Positions 12,060 to 26,100 of a DNA stretch of 64,000 nt are shown in pieces. Below the pieces are notes generated by a model, which saw nothing but the letters and a program-made list of their open reading frames with translations, ran no database searches and was not told the origin of the DNA. Where the stretch lies: contig OY292276.1 in the NCBI GenBank assembly GCA_958496175.1, forward strand, positions 35,732,449 through 35,796,448, given 5' to 3'. Numbering within the stretch: the first letter of the stretch is position 1; every line of letters begins with the position of its first letter. The position numbers and the translations under genes are program-made. Source of the DNA: Sisyra terminalis (taxonomy: Eukaryota > Arthropoda > Insecta > Neuroptera > Sisyridae).

Positions 12060-15000
12060 AGGTGAAGTAACAATATATTTGCTTTTTGAATGGTTTTTAT
12101 CAAAATTTTGAAGGAAAAAATGAATTACATGAGATACATTTTCAGAAGGAAATTTTATAATTTTACTCTATACACACCTGTTTGACTTCAGGTATTTGCA
12201 TTAAGTTCATCAAAGGGATGTGACGTTGATGAGGAAAATCGTATAATTAAAACTCGATATTTTTCTTTTCAGTATAGTCGATTTGAGAAAAATCGATTTT
12301 TCCAATTATTTGAAACAATGTATGTTACGGTGAATGAGGTGAATTTAAAATTATTAATATTTACACTGGCTTATGGTAAAGTTACCTTAAATAAAATAAC
12401 AGATTTTTATTGTAGTTTTTGCCCTAATTATGGAAATAATAATGAAAAAAGTTCATCGCGTAAGGTGTTGTTGCAAATCACAATTAAAAAAAAGTATTTT
12501 CGGCCCAAATCGGGGGCCCAAATTGGACCAATTTTTCTGTATCGAAAATGGTAGTACCGGACCTTTCACTACACAGCGCTAGTGTCGTTTTATCTTCTGT
12601 TGGTAAGGGAAACAAACCGATACGAAGTTTAAAAGTGAAAGCGAAATAATTGTTTTTTTCTATAGCCGATTATTTTTTGACACCCATAGTACAGCATTAG
12701 AAAAGCGAAAAATTTTCTCAACTAATTTGAAAACAAATATTAAAACTTATGAAGTAATAATTTTGATGTTTTCAATGTCAAGTTGTCCTTAAAGTTTTCC
12801 ATCATCTAATATTTGTCCGAATATTATTTGCTTATAAAATTCAAGAATAACACTCAGGATACATTTTTGATACTCTTATACTCTAACATATAACTGATAT
12901 ACACTTGTATTATAACTAAAAATACACCACTGTTTTGAAATTTTGAAAATGTTCTAAGTTATTCCACATAAGTTTAACTTTATATGCATAACTTTGTGAA
13001 TTTATTAGGGTGAGAAAATTCTGATCAACTGAAAAAAAGTTATAACTGGAAGTTAACACAAACATATTTCGTAATTCGAGTATTTCTAAGATATATTAGT
13101 AACGATCATTAGGGATAACGAAATAACAGAATAGTGGGCCAACCATTAGCAAGTGTTTTCCTTAATTTCCAAACGACAAAAAATATTAAATACGTTCAAA
13201 AAAAATTCCAAAACGCACAAAATTTGCTGAATATTCTTCTTTTAGAAAAAATGTTTGTTCCTTTTTTGTTAGCATAGGCGATTAAAATGGAACAACTGGA
13301 AGGAAAAAACTTTATGATTTTGTTACCAGTGCAAATTTAAAAAAAATATTTAACACGCGTATAAAACTTTTCATTTTATATTTTCTTTCACCAAAACCCT
13401 TAAACATTCTTACACTGAACTTTGTTTTTCTTAAGCTTCGATATATTTAAATTGCAAAAAAGCTCTCCATTTGCCTATGGTAAAGCTACAATAGAAAGCT
13501 AGTGTTTACCTCTCTTACGATGAATTCTGATCTATAGCTCAGAAAATCTTTATACAATATTTCAGTTAATAAGATTATGGATTTATTAACGATTTTATAG
13601 CAATTTGCCTATTTTTAATTATTAAATTTCAGTATACATTTAAGCATCCAATCAAAACCGAAAGTAATAATTTATAAATGAAAACTTAATTGTATAAATA
13701 TTCGATTGTAATAATTAAAGAAGTAAGGAAATTAAATAAATTTTAATTAAAAATTAGGAGTCTTCTTTTTTGCATATTTTCTTTTTTACATATTCTTTTA
13801 GGTGCTTACGTAACTTCTTAAGTCTTTAACGGTCTAAGATTTCATGAAATCACAAATTTAGAAATACAAATTTTCAGTAAATTGCAGCATTCAATTTAGC
13901 GTGGCATGGTGATGGGGCATTGAGAGAAGTGAAATTTACGTTTTTTTTTAAATTTCATTATTATATGAAGAAAATTTCTTAAGACTAAGAAAAAATTTAC
14001 TAAGCTTTTGCAAAAGATAGTACACTTGATTTTGTAAAACACGAAAAATTCGTCTACCAACCCCATGTTCGTGGTACGTCGAATATGTAATAAGGAAAGT
14101 TGACCTAAATAATAGTAAATGTTAAATTTTAAAACGGAAGTCACAAAAACCAATTACATTATTGTAATTAAAAATTGAAACTTTATTCATTTTTTATAAT
14201 TAGATTATTTAATTAATATGAAACAGAAATTTAACTTTACATATAGAAGACATATTTTTAACAATATAATTTTTCAATTCTTTTTGGTACATACGAATTC
14301 ATTTTTACCTCGATTGATAAATGAGGATCATGATTATCTAAGAGTAAAATAATAATTAATTATAACATATTTTTTTCTTCATTTTATCTAGGCTCAACAA
14401 AAACACTAAATTAAAAATAATACTATGAAATACTAAACTATTTTATCAAAACTACAAATGAATTAAATTCCCGATAATATTTAATGAAATGGGAGGTATT
14501 GCAACCAAAACAGTGCTATGGAAAATTTTTACGTAAATGTGTTATTTATCGGAATGTAAGCACAGCTTTTTTACCTAGCGTGATAGTAAAGTCACGATCT
14601 GTTTAACTAAGAGGGGGGGGTCAAAATGAACTCTATACTATTGTAAGATTTCGATATACTTGTAATACTTGTATCTCAGATTAGTTATTATGGATTAGTG
14701 TATCTACTCCTATAGCCAACCACTCCCGGTCTACCCTTATGATTATTCATTCAAATAATAAGGTTTTTCACTGATTAAAAGTACAACAAAATTAATTACT
14801 GATACACTAGTCACAGATTTTTTTTCCTTTTTAATAAAAAAATAAAATAACATTCCTTGACACAAATTGAACAAACTTGTAAATCTTTTTTTATTGGTAT
14901 AAATATAACGAATCCAAGGCCAAGTTTCCTTAAATTTCTTTGAGGAAAATAAATGCAATTGCTTCAAAACGAATCAAAAAGCTCTATACCTTTATTTTAA

Positions 15001-15214
15001 TTTTTTTTACCAATTTTATAAAAAAAATATTCGTTTTCTTATATTTTGTAGCTTTTTGGAATAACTATTTCATTTTTGCAAAACATCTTAATTAAACGAT
15101 TTAAACAAAATTAATCAGAAAACCAAATATTATTCGATACAGAAATTAAATGGAACCATGAATTAATACAATTATCAGTATATTAATATAATTAACCTAT
15201 TATTGTATGTTATA
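12060..15214. other. Intergenic, nothing recognised
   Basis: AT-rich sequence. The frames at 12318-12554, 13896-14153 and 14743-14967 have no recognised domain, no splice partners and low-complexity composition. I do not support genes here. Confidence 0.5.
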
Positions 15215-15252
15215 GTACCTGATGAAGCTACGCAAGTAGCGAAACGTTGTAC
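15215..15252 (+). ncRNA. Hammerhead-ribozyme-like motif (minimal stem III)
   Basis: Stem I strand GTAC, core CTGATGA at 15219-15225, stem II GCTAC-GCAA-GTAGC (five pairs with a GCAA tetraloop), GAAA at 15241-15244, CGT, U at the cleavage position, then the stem I strand GTAC. Stem III is the self-complementary ACGU and so needs a dimer or tandem copy. This has the most regular stem II in the window. No PLE coding remnant is visible next to it. Confidence 0.6.
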
Positions 15253-16269
15253 GAAGATTAATTAAAAACATCCAGTATGTACTATCCAAATATAGAGATT
15301 CAATTACTGTTATATAAACCATGTATAAGAACGTAAATAGAACATCTTTAAATTTTACAAAACACCTATTCGATGAATATCATAACTGCTTAAATTTGAA
15401 AACAAACATTAAGCTCCTACATATAGGTGTATTGGAATAGAATGTCGTTTTTAAACCAATAGTCATGCAATTGCCATTTATCTGCTTATAAGCTATTTCT
15501 TAGTAGTAAAGACATTTTATGATTAGAGCAATTTGTCAGCTTAGTAAAAATTACAAAATATTTTTTATTCCGAAATCTATATTGAAATGGTAAGACCAAA
15601 AACCCGAAAAAATTTAATATCGGTATAGTATGCTCATCGAATTTCATAGGATAGCAACGCAAAGTTCTAACTAAATACATTTTTAATGTTTATCTAACTG
15701 CATTAGCAGTTCATTACTACCAAATGAGTTTTTTTCAGTTCAAATTCGATAATTTTTATTTCTCCAACTGATACCAACGAAATGTGACAAAAAATTTAAC
15801 CAAAAAAAAAAATAAAGGAGAAAATGGTGCCAAATGTATGCCAGAAAGTCGAAGAACTGTCAAATAATCCTAATCAATCTTAATCAATCGTCCAAATACC
15901 CAAAAGTGTCCAAAAACTGCTAACAAATAAAATTCTATGCTGCACACGGTAATGGAAGAACTTTCTGCAGAAGAAGGGGAGGCAATATTGCCGTACCCTC
16001 TATAATCGTCCAAAGTTTCATCGGATTTCTATTTATTTCAATCGTTATCACATTTACTAAGAGGTAAACAAATTGAAAGCTTAAGTGATGTTCAAAATGT
16101 AATTTTTGATATTTTCCTAGCCAATCAAATGATTTTTACTAATATGGGATTAAAAATTTTCACAATAAATATCAAACGTTGATACTATGAGGCTGATTAT
16201 AATATTGATTTAAAATCAATAGTTGTAATAAAATTTTGTGTTTTAATTGTATATTAAAAAAACGACATT

Positions 16270-16480
16270 CTTTTCCGATACACATATTATTTGCAAGAAA
16301 GGAGCACTTGAAATCTACAAACTTGATCCAACCAACAAACGACAAATTATTAACAACAAACACTATGTAATAAATGTGTTTACAAATTGATAAAATAAAA
16401 ATACCACCTGACGATGACAATTAGTCGCTGTTAAAATACAAAGTGGAGAAAGAATAAATTTGAGTCAAAGGACATAAATA
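16270..16480 (+). mobile_element. Penelope-like element 3' fragment (decayed)
   Basis: The plus strand reads a degraded copy of the PLE C-terminus (IYKLDPTNKRQIINNKH, stop in TGATAA), followed by CCTGACGATGACAATTAGTCGCTGTTAAAATAC and a TTTGAGTCAAAGGACATAA tail. The same order (coding end, CTGATGATGACAG, GAAACGC, TTGAGTAATAGGACATA) is seen in the better copies at 18.7-19.4 kb. The core nucleotides have diverged, so no intact ribozyme is called. Confidence 0.55.
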
Positions 16481-18699
16481 ATTAAAATAAAATTTAAACT
16501 AAAAAAAATCTTTATCTGCCATCAAAATCGAAAGATTTATTGTATACTAAATATTAAAATTATTATTTAAAGACAATGTCATTTTATTTTTCAAATTTGG
16601 TATAATAAGTGAAAAATTAGAGATATATAGACTCAAGTATTCAAGCAACTAAATTAGTTGCTCCTTTTTTATTTGAAAAATCGTTTTTCAACGTCACACT
16701 ATGTGATTAACGAGTTTTTACTTCAATATATTCACATAATAAGTGACTACTACCTTAACGCTTTGCCATAGGTTTGTATTTCGTTCGTATGTACGTATAA
16801 CAAATGTGTTAAATTTGCAATTTATTTAAAAACTTGTCTTTTTTTAACATATAAAAATTACGTCAACAATCATTAACTCAAGGATTCTCACGTTTGTACG
16901 CAATTTTCAAAGGATTAAACTGATATATTCTATTTAAATGTGTCACTTCACCTTAAAATTAGTGTTATATTTAAATTAAATAAAACATTTTTTTTTCCTT
17001 TTGCTATTTTTTGTTACTTGATATTGGAGATTCAATCAAAAACGATGAAGAGATAATCAGCAGAAAAAATAAATTAGGAATAATGTTCATCTATTATTAT
17101 ATTATTTATGTTTGGCATACAGTAGACTGATTCTGATAATATAAAGCATTAAATTTCTTGGTTATCAATGTAATCGATAGTGAAGAGAAATTCAAGATTG
17201 TTTGGTTTGGATTTAGATCATCCAGTTTGATAATATGCATGAAAAACCACAAGTGATTTATGGTTCAATGTGTTTCGCATACAAAACGATTACGTAATGA
17301 TACAAATGAAAAACTGAAGAGCAGAAAAAATCAATTAATACATATACGATACTCCGCACTTTACATTTAATTAGATGCAGTGTTCGGGATTACTCAATTG
17401 GGGCTGTGGAATACTAATTTGTTGAAGCCGTTTGTTACCAGGTAAAGTCAATTAATTTTTTCAATTGCTTTATTAATTAACGAAAAACCACATGAAGTAG
17501 CGAAATTTGTTCAGAGTATTCCACTTATTGAAATAAAATTATATAGTGTCTCTTTTATCTTCTAAAATCTAGGCACATAGCGTCAATCTATTTTAAGAAG
17601 CAAGTATTTTCTATTATTTCGTTACCCATTGTTTCCAATGAATACGAACAATAACAGAAGTAATTAATAAGCATAAGTAGGTGATAGGTATTGATAGATG
17701 CACAGGTGAATTTTTGTTACCACTTGTTTTTAAATGTAATGAAATGCATGAGAGTATCCATAATGGTTTTGTTACATTTAATTTTTTGGCACTACCACGG
17801 CTAGTACTTTAATTATTAAGTATTGATTAGAAACTAGGTTACATTTTATTTCGAAGGGCTTTTTCTTAAAAACAGGGGTAATTTTTACAAAGAAAACAAA
17901 ATCAACGTAGGTAGAGTTTAAAGTTGATTCTAAAATCATTAAGAAAATTTAATTTCAATTTAATTTAGAGAAAACTGTTAAAAATGTTTCATAAAATCGC
18001 AAGTAAGAGAAAAACTAATGAGGAATTTATAAAAGAAGAAAATTTTTATTTTCATAAACCAATATATATTTTCTCAAGAAAAACGCATTTCTGTACCATC
18101 TTTTTCAAATATTAGTCTATTCACACTGACTAAAAATAGAAGTCGCTTCTCCAGAAATAGTATCAATTTCTAATTTTCCAACTTCTTATTTCATTTTATA
18201 TAAAGCTTTGCTTTACGATTAAGACTCAAGAGAATCATAAATTTTCATTTATGATTATTTTATTTTCATAAATTACCAATTATGATATTTTCTTCTTTTT
18301 TTTTTTTGAGAAACCGGAAATCATAAATTCATAATTTTTCATGACTTATGATACGTATTATTGATTGATCTTTTGATAATTTTCGTAAATAATACAATTA
18401 ATTACTTTGTTTTTTTATTATATAAAAGGTTTTTATAATTTGTCATAAGGTCAAAGTAATTATTTATTTAAAATAAAATTTTCCAGCGTCAATAGCGTTC
18501 AATCTAGTAGTACAACTTTGACCTATTTTTTGTGAGCACAACAGCGACGCTTCTTAGCGCTTGCAATGATTCCAGAACTATCCAACTATAATTTACAAAT
18601 ACTCTTTATTTTATTAGTTAAATTTGGTTAAAATAAAAATGTAAAATAAAATAATGTTATTTAAGTACCTACAAATATTTTTTTTCAATAGAGTAATAG
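16481..18699. other. Intergenic, nothing recognised
   Basis: AT-rich, low-complexity sequence without a supported gene, RNA or repeat. Confidence 0.5.
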
Positions 18700-19410
18700 A
18701 AATTGTTAAAATAATATGGCACAGAAGCTTTTACCTTCGTCATAATTTAATGAATAATTATATGTCCTATGACTCAATTTATTTATTACTACGCGTTTCA
18801 ACAGTTCTTAGCTGTCATCATCAGGTAATGATTATTTTGTCAGTTGTAAACAAATTTCATATAGGTTGTTTGTTTTATACAATTTGTCGTTAAGGATGTT
18901 GTTTGGGTCTAGTTTGTGTGCTTTGTATATTTCATATTCTTCTCAGGTGTTCATATGTGATCCTTTCTTGCAAATATGTAGAGGCTTAAAATTTGTTTCG
19001 AAATTTGAGCATTGATGATTTTCGTCATAAAGGTGTTTTGTAAAATTTGAAGTTGTTGTTGAAGTAGGTTTCTTGGATGTATGTTCCTTATATCTTGTTA
19101 CAAAAATCTACCAGTTTGGCCAAAAATTTTTCACAGGAACCACAAATTTTTGACGAAAATCATAAATACTTAAATTTCGAAACAAATTTTAAGTCTCTTC
19201 ATAGGAACACCTTAGAAGAATATGAAATATACAAAGTACACAAACTAGATCCAAACAACATCCTTAACGACAAATTATATAAAACAAACGACCTATATGA
19301 AATTTGTTTACAACTGACAAAATAATCATAACCTGATGATGACAGCCAAGAACTGTTGAAACGCATAGTAATAAAGAAATTGAGTAATAGGACATATATT
19401 ATTATTACAG
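18700..19410. mobile_element. Penelope-like element: two 3' fragments in head-to-head inverted arrangement
   Basis: The left half (about 19076 down to 18700) is read on the minus strand and the right half (about 19100-19410) on the plus strand. Both encode the end of a PLE endonuclease region: a YDENH / ENHKYLNFETNFK block, a KPLHICKKG block (left copy only), EEYEIYK, HKLDPNNILNDKLYKTN and YEICLQLTK before the stop. After each stop follow CCTGATGATGACAG and a GTTGAAACGC block. The coding halves diverge from the centre, meaning 5'-truncated ends are joined. The left copy has an internal stop and the right copy a short deletion, so both are dead. Confidence 0.7.
18785..18829 (-). ncRNA. Hammerhead-ribozyme-like motif downstream of PLE coding remnant
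   Basis: Minus strand: stem I ATTAC ... GTAAT (five perfect pairs), core CTGATGA, stem II ACAG/CTGT (with two extra bases at its base), GAAA, the self-complementary stem III ACGCGU, and A at the cleavage position. It lies just after the stop codon of the left PLE fragment on the same strand. The sister copy near 19331-19375 (+) has lost stem I and stem III pairing. Stem II fits less well than in the 15.2 and 50.5 kb motifs. Confidence 0.5.
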
Positions 19411-19529
19411 ATACCTATTTCAAAAAAATAAAATATTTTTGTTAAATAGGTTAGTAATGTATTACAAAGCTATTATTAAAATAATTATAATATGTTTTTC
19501 TTGTGGGTTAATTACCATGTGAGAATATA

Positions 19530-19690
19530 TAATCGTAGTTTAATTTCTGTGTGAGGAATTTTCTATATGAGTAAATTTCTATGTGGGTAACTTTCATGTA
19601 AGCACGAATGCTAGTGCGCAACTTTCTATGGGCAATTTTCTTTTGACGAATTTTCAAGTGGGCAACTATCATAGAACCGATTTACAGAAC
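19530..19690 (+). repeat. Fragment of a dispersed repeat with GTGAGxAACTTTC-type sub-repeats
   Basis: The series TTTCTGTGTGAGGAATTTTC, TGTGGGTAACTTTCATG and GCTAGTGCGCAACTTTC aligns in order with the reverse complement of 58140-58230, which is the end of another dispersed repeat copy. Sub-repeats of about 17-20 bp are visible. Non-coding. Confidence 0.5.
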
Positions 19691-21729
19691 CACAACTTGG
19701 CTGATAATCATGGCTTTTATGACCAAAATACTCGCTAATAGTAGTGCTTGGTTTTGGAGAGTCTTTTTTGTAACTGCTGTAGGCATTCTTTTCGAAAAAT
19801 GTTTGTTATCTGTACTTGTAATTTTTCCGTAAAAGATTTTTAATTAAAACAAAAATCGAAATTTTATCATTATTTTTTGCATTAAATGACTGTTTCTCTA
19901 GAAAAAAACAATTTTTGTTACCTTACTTCTTCGATTTATTGTAGTCTTCCCCTCTTACGCTTCCTCATTAAATCAAAACTTTTGAAAATATTAAAATTTA
20001 CAAATGTTTCATCTAGAATTTTAATGTGTTTATTCCTGTAATATTCTTAGTGGGTTCATTATAACGACTATCATCATAACCAAGCGTTTCGTTTAATGAG
20101 GATTACTGTCACTATGAGAGACACCGTCGTCTTTTTAAGGATCCTTGGCTCTTAGTGAAGTAGGAAGCATTCCCACGTTCAAATTTCGTAAGTCGTCAAT
20201 TATTAATTACTAATTACTAATTATTAATTACTCTACTTTGGAGAAGACAAAGAAGACAAAGACAAATTGAGTGATGTCTGTTGCTCAAATTCAATGCAAT
20301 TAAAGAGCTAATAATTTTATGTGAAGTTAGAAGTTTTGGTGAACTTTTCAAATAGTACTCTACATTCAAACTTATTCTGATTCAAGATGTATAGTTGCTA
20401 ATAAGTCTTAAAATATTAATACTATAATAATTAATTGGTCAATTCACTTTTAATAAAAAGAAGTTAAGTTTTAAATTTACTACTTCTTCAAATCTATACA
20501 TTCCTTATGTAACTATTAATAATCTTCATCAATAGTGCCAGGTATGTGCAAATACCTACAATGTAGCAGGTTCAACTAAATTTCACATAACTGTATTCAC
20601 TTTATATTTTTTTTAATTAAATTTATAGCAACTGGAAGCAAATGGTTTAAATAAACTTTATTTTCATCCATTAATTTAATCTCGAAAAACAATTGAATAA
20701 TAGTAATGATAACACGGAAACTTCTAATAGCACAGTACATAAATCTTCAAACATATTTCACCCGAAATAATTATCGTTCCAATATGAACTGCCTCACAAT
20801 CATTACGATAATGTTATTTGAATTAAATCCATAAGATTAATGGACATGTTCAAGAATTTAAGTTTCCTCTTTACATTGAATAAATTTAAATATCTAAAAT
20901 AATGTTCACCAAAACCTTTTTATTCATGATAATTTTATTTTTAGTTTTAAATTGTAAGAAAAAATGTAATAAATGGAAAAAAAAATTAATGATTTGCATC
21001 TAATTGAAACTGAGAATACTAAAAAATATTTTTCTAATAATTTTTACAAATCAATTCTTTTTTTTGCCATTTTTATATGTTTTTGCTGTAAAGTCATTAT
21101 CCTCAATAAATGAGAGTCGGAAATGAACTGAGGTACCTTTATTAGAAAGGTATTTCGAAAGAATAATTTTCTTTGGTTATAGAAATGAAAGAATTTTTTT
21201 CCCCTTACGATTGTGATCTTATGATCAAACTACATGTACCACAATTCCAAAGTTTGTATTTTTATTTTATACTTCAAATTTAATACTCAAATATATTGTC
21301 GCTGTTTACCCACGCAAAAATTGCTGGCTACTCCCACGTTCTTTATTCAAGCACATCAATGAAACTCGATCATCAAAGAAATTCATATGTTGGTGATATT
21401 AAATTGTATTTTTGTCATGCGATTCTATTTTTCAAGGCATTTATCAACTCATTTTAAAGTACCTAATTAGCTTTTTACTTATTTCTGAAATCAGTTCAAT
21501 ATTTCACCCAATTTGTATTACATTAGGTATTTCTATATTTGGAAGCAAAATCACTATGTTTAAGTTATTTTAGGAATATAAAATAGCTTTGTTTTCTGCA
21601 TTTCATCTAAACCTTATTATTGTAAACATTAAAGTTTTCGTAGAAATATATTTGCAAAAGTTTCTAGCAGATTTTTAAAGAGATAATAGACCACATTCAC
21701 ATTTTTTTTATTAAATAAAAAGACATTTT
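19691..21729. other. Intergenic with a short ATTACTAATT tandem repeat
   Basis: There is no gene signal. About 20197-20232 consists of alternating AATTACT and AATTATT units (simple tandem repeat). Otherwise it is AT-rich and featureless. Confidence 0.5.
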
Positions 21730-22335
21730 TAAAGTCAGAATAAATCAATTTTTAGTTCTGAACAATTTGTTTTTTGGTATTAAAAAATGTTTGATTTTAA
21801 TGAACAAATACGAATCTGAAAACGATGAGTAGACATATGGGAATAAACTATGGGTCTTATGTGACGTCACAGTCCATGTATTGATATCGATATATAAAAA
21901 GACAATTGGGCGGTTATCATAAAAACATTAATAATTTTCACAATTTTTCACATTTTCCGCCAGGGGAAACATTTGTTTAACCTTAAAATTACTTTCATTT
22001 TTTTCAATGTAATAGCGGTTAATTGTGTTTAGTGTATGTAGAAACCAAGTTTTTCATTAATCATTGCTATACTGAATCTTTTAATACAGCTAAGAAAAAC
22101 TGTTTTCCCAAACGATCAAACGACAATTGCAATTTGATGCAGAATCCAGTGAATATTTTTCTAAAAATTTAAATTTGTTTTATCTATCATATCTATTTTA
22201 TATGATTTGAACAACGTTTGTTACTGTTTGTGTTTAAAAACATTTGTCATAGGAAAACATCCGTAGAATTTTGAAGTTTGTGTATTGTGACGTCATTTTA
22301 ATGTCGGTCCAATGTAATGTCGATCTAAGCGTTTT
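21730..22335 (-). repeat. Dispersed repeat copy 1 with TGACGTCA-containing ends
   Basis: On the minus strand this aligns with 58540-59590 (+). It shares ATGACGTCACAA near the start, CTTCAAA, TGGATCTTGCTTCAAATTGC-like, a CTTTGTTTTTACGTACACTA-like block, TATATATCGA and CTGTGACGTCACA at the other end. Copy 1 lacks roughly 400 bp present in copy 2. No open frame is shared. Probably a non-autonomous element of unknown class. Confidence 0.55.
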
Positions 22336-23140
22336 AAGTTTAACGTTTTTTTTTTTTTTGAAAATTTGTACATTTTATCAAGTCAAGTTAAAAACTAACA
22401 GCTAAATTATGATTTGACATAAGTTTAAAATAATTTTAATTATTCTTATACCATATGCATTAGGTCTACTATAGTTTTGAATATAGTGAGTATTTATGAA
22501 TCGTTCTTAAAAAAAAGCAATAATTATTAAATAATTAAATACTTGTGGATCTCATAAGAACATTTTGCACATACATGGCAAACATTTTGAATGAACTTGT
22601 GAGTGATGTAAGGAGTTCTATGTGTAAATGTTTAATTTTTGTGTGTCAAGTTGATTAAATTCTAAGCAGAAAATTGCGGCGTAATTGCTCGATGTAATAA
22701 CAAGCTTGACAGACTAGTTATTTGAAAATAAACATGCAAATTAGTTAGTCATATTCCATTTTGTGCGGTACAGCAGCTCTGAAACGCTTTTACGGTCATA
22801 GCAAGCGACATATTGGTCTTTTCTTTCGCAATCGGTAAAGCTCACAAAGATAAACGTAGGTCAAAGAAATATAATGGAATAATTTCTCAACGCGTTTTTC
22901 TAATTTTCATATGTAATGATTATAACCTTTATACCCGTCGACATCATTTTACCTCGTTCAAGTAATAAATTAAAGCTATGAATAATCAATTCAGTGTCCC
23001 TCTAACCATGACAACACACATTTTGATTAATAATATGAATAATTAATAGTTATTATTAAACTTCTAAGCATTTTAATGATTTCCTTCCACTAAATTATTG
23101 TAATTCAAATTATTTCAGTCTTCTTTTCTTAATAAATATT
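22336..23140 (+). other. Upstream region of gene A, no distinct element recognised
   Basis: About 800 bp between the dispersed repeat and the first ATG of gene A. AT-rich. I could not pin a TATA box or initiator with confidence. Confidence 0.4.
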
Positions 23141-26100
23141 ATGTCTGAAACAGCCATAACTACTGCAACAGTCGGAACCATATATGATGGGGTTGGGGAT
23201 GGAAAGGAACGAGGCGCTGGAGGTACTTAATTTTTGCATATATTTTTTCAATTAACCATTCCTCAATTTTTCGTTTTAGAAACAATTCCACTTGCTCCAA
23301 AGGATCTTCGTAAGTTTTTATCCCTAATTTCTATTTTATTACTTTCATTGTTTCAACTTGTTTTTAGTATTGTTATCTCCGGAAATAGAATGGGGTCAAA
23401 ACTATCGAAAGCGAGCCAAAGCTCAAAAACATAATACTATAAATCCCAAATCGGCTCCTGAATATACTCAAAAGTGTTCAAAAAAATTAAATGTGTGGAG
23501 ACCAGAATTTGTCGTTAACAAAAATGTAAAACAACTTTTCGAGGAAAAGCTCCTTTACGATTCGAAAGTCGTGAATCGAAGCGCTTTGTCGACACGGCAG
23601 CATATCAAACTATTAGCTGAACCGAAACGGTAAGTCTTTGAATAAAAATTAATTGTTATTGTTTTAAAAATAGATTTGTAGAGGGCTATATGTTCCACCT
23701 GGAAAGCGTTTGACGCGACGTTGCTTACGTAACTGCACCCCCAGACTTGCCCAGCTTTCTGTTCCTGTTCAAAGACGGGTGTTTGCTACGTGGAACGACT
23801 ATCAAGAAACCTTACCGGTCGCAAAAATTGACATGCTTTCGAACATTTTCAATACCAATTTATCGTTAGAACTTCCAGACGCAGAAAAATGTTTTGAAGT
23901 GAATACTTCTAAAATGTTCAACTATTAGAGAATAATATTTATTTAACTTATTCTTTTAGCAAATGAAAGCTGATGGTTTTAAAGATAAAAAAAAGCGTGA
24001 CAAAAAAAAGAAGTTACAATCGTTACGAAAAGAGAAAAAACTACGAGTTTGGATTGACCTAAAATCCTACTACTTTGCAATTATTTTTGCTGAATATTTA
24101 TGCAACAATTCCATCTCCCATTTATCACATTACCAGCGAAAAATTGCATCAAATATTGCTACTTGGATGGTTAAATTTCATTTAGTGAAGAGTATAAAAT
24201 TTAAAAAGAAAAATGTTTATAAGGAAGGTTTACTTACTACGATGGATAAATGTGCTATTTTTGCTTACAACATTTTGGCTGCAGCTGAAACTAGTGCTGA
24301 AAAGTCAATGTTTCAAGTATGTACTTATGTCATTTCACATCAAGCGCATCCAAATTTGTGAAATCTAGCTTTGTAGCTTAATATTTTTATATATTTATAT
24401 ATAAATCGACATGATGGAGATCACTCCCAGTGGAGGAATCTCCCGATGCCTCTACTTGATCACTAGGCACTTTTCTTTTCAGTCGTCTTTCATTTTGGTG
24501 CTCCAAAAGTGGCGGAATCAGGGGACTTGAGTGTTGACTCAACTTTCCGAAATGATTGGTGTTACGTACGGTAATGGAGTCGATGACTGATGAGATGTGT
24601 AAATCTCTGCAGAGAGTCTCATTTGTGACATATCATGAAGCATCTGCCAACTGTCTCAGGATCTTTGATTGGGTGGCCTCGATTAATTTAATGCTTGATT
24701 TGCTGGTAGAGCTCCACAGCTCAATACCGTACGTCCAGATTGGCACTATAACTGCTTTATATAGAAGCAGTTTATCCTTCAAGGGGAACTATAGAGCCCC
24801 TACTTAACAGCCAGTATAACTGTTTGAATCTCTTGTTGATATTTTTTCGTTTTTGGATGATGTGAGATTTACAGGTCAGTCTCCTATTCAGATAAACGGG
24901 AAGGTATTTGACGGTGTCGGACGATGGGACCTCAGTTGAGTCCAGATTGGCAGGTGGGCTTATTCCTTTCCTGAGATTGAAGGTCACTTGGACTGATTTG
25001 GACTTATTGACAGTGATTTTCCATTTTTCAGCCCAAGTGCTCAGTAGGTTTAAATGGTGCTGGAGGTACTGAGAGGCAACCACAACAACCACCGTATCAT
25101 CCACGAATTTCCCTGTCAAGGTGTTATCTGTGGTAGGCAGATCAGAGGTATATAATAAGTATAGTAGGGGCCCTAAAACACTGCCTTGAGGTACTCCCGA
25201 TTTGATTGGAAAGGATTCAGAGTACTCATAGCCTAAGAATCGATCCTGGAGATATGATCTGAACAGTTTCCAGAGATGAGGCATACACTTCTTTATTTTA
25301 AAAAGTAGTCCATCGTGCCAAACCCTATCGAACGCCTGGCTTATGCTGAGTGACAGTATTTTTTTTGTTCAAAGGCCTTATTTATTTGCTCGACTATTCT
25401 GTGGCATTGTTGGATAGTGGAATGCCGGCATCTAAATCCAAATTGGCGACAAGGGATTTTTTCAGATATTTTGTGTGTTAGAGATAGGATTAGCCTTTCT
25501 AATAGTTTAGAAAGGTGGGTAAGAGGCTAATAGGCCTGTATGAGGAGACTTTATTGGGATTTTTGCTTGGTTTGGGTACCATGTAACTTAATATGTAACT
25601 AAATGATAAGTCTTAAAAAGTTTAACACAACCAGAAGCTCTTGTTATGAAATGAAGATCACAAACACTAATTTAACATTTTTCCTTCAAGTGAATATTTA
25701 ATTTTAGCCTGACAGTATGTATGATGGAGATTCCACCATCACTCCTATTGAATCAACTCTTGAATCAACTATTGAATCAACACAAATTACTCAAATTATT
25801 TGTGTTCCAGCTCCAATTCCAGAAGGTAAAGTATAAATTTGCTTTTTAGTATACATTTATTAGAGAAAAGTTTTTTATACTATTTTTATTTTCTTCTATT
25901 GGTAAAATGTTATGATATTATTCTGTTTCGTTCTGTTTTGTCATACAACATTTATAATGATATTGAAATATTTTTTGATGTTCTGCAAAGAATTTCAAAT
26001 CAAATATCAGTCACAAATATTTTTTGCATGAAATGAATAGTATCAGTGAAAGTTTTTTTTCTCCCTTAATTTGCGCAATTTGCCTCTTGGTAATAATTGC

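Noticed and set aside
19331..19375. Plus-strand hammerhead in the right PLE copy
   Set aside because: Stem I (ATAAC/GTAAT) and stem III (ACGCAU) no longer pair; kept only as a decayed relative of the 18785-18829 motif.
24772..25284. 170-codon frame as a host gene
   Set aside because: The sequence has reverse transcriptase motifs of a Jockey-type LINE with flanking frameshifts and lies inside a gene A intron.
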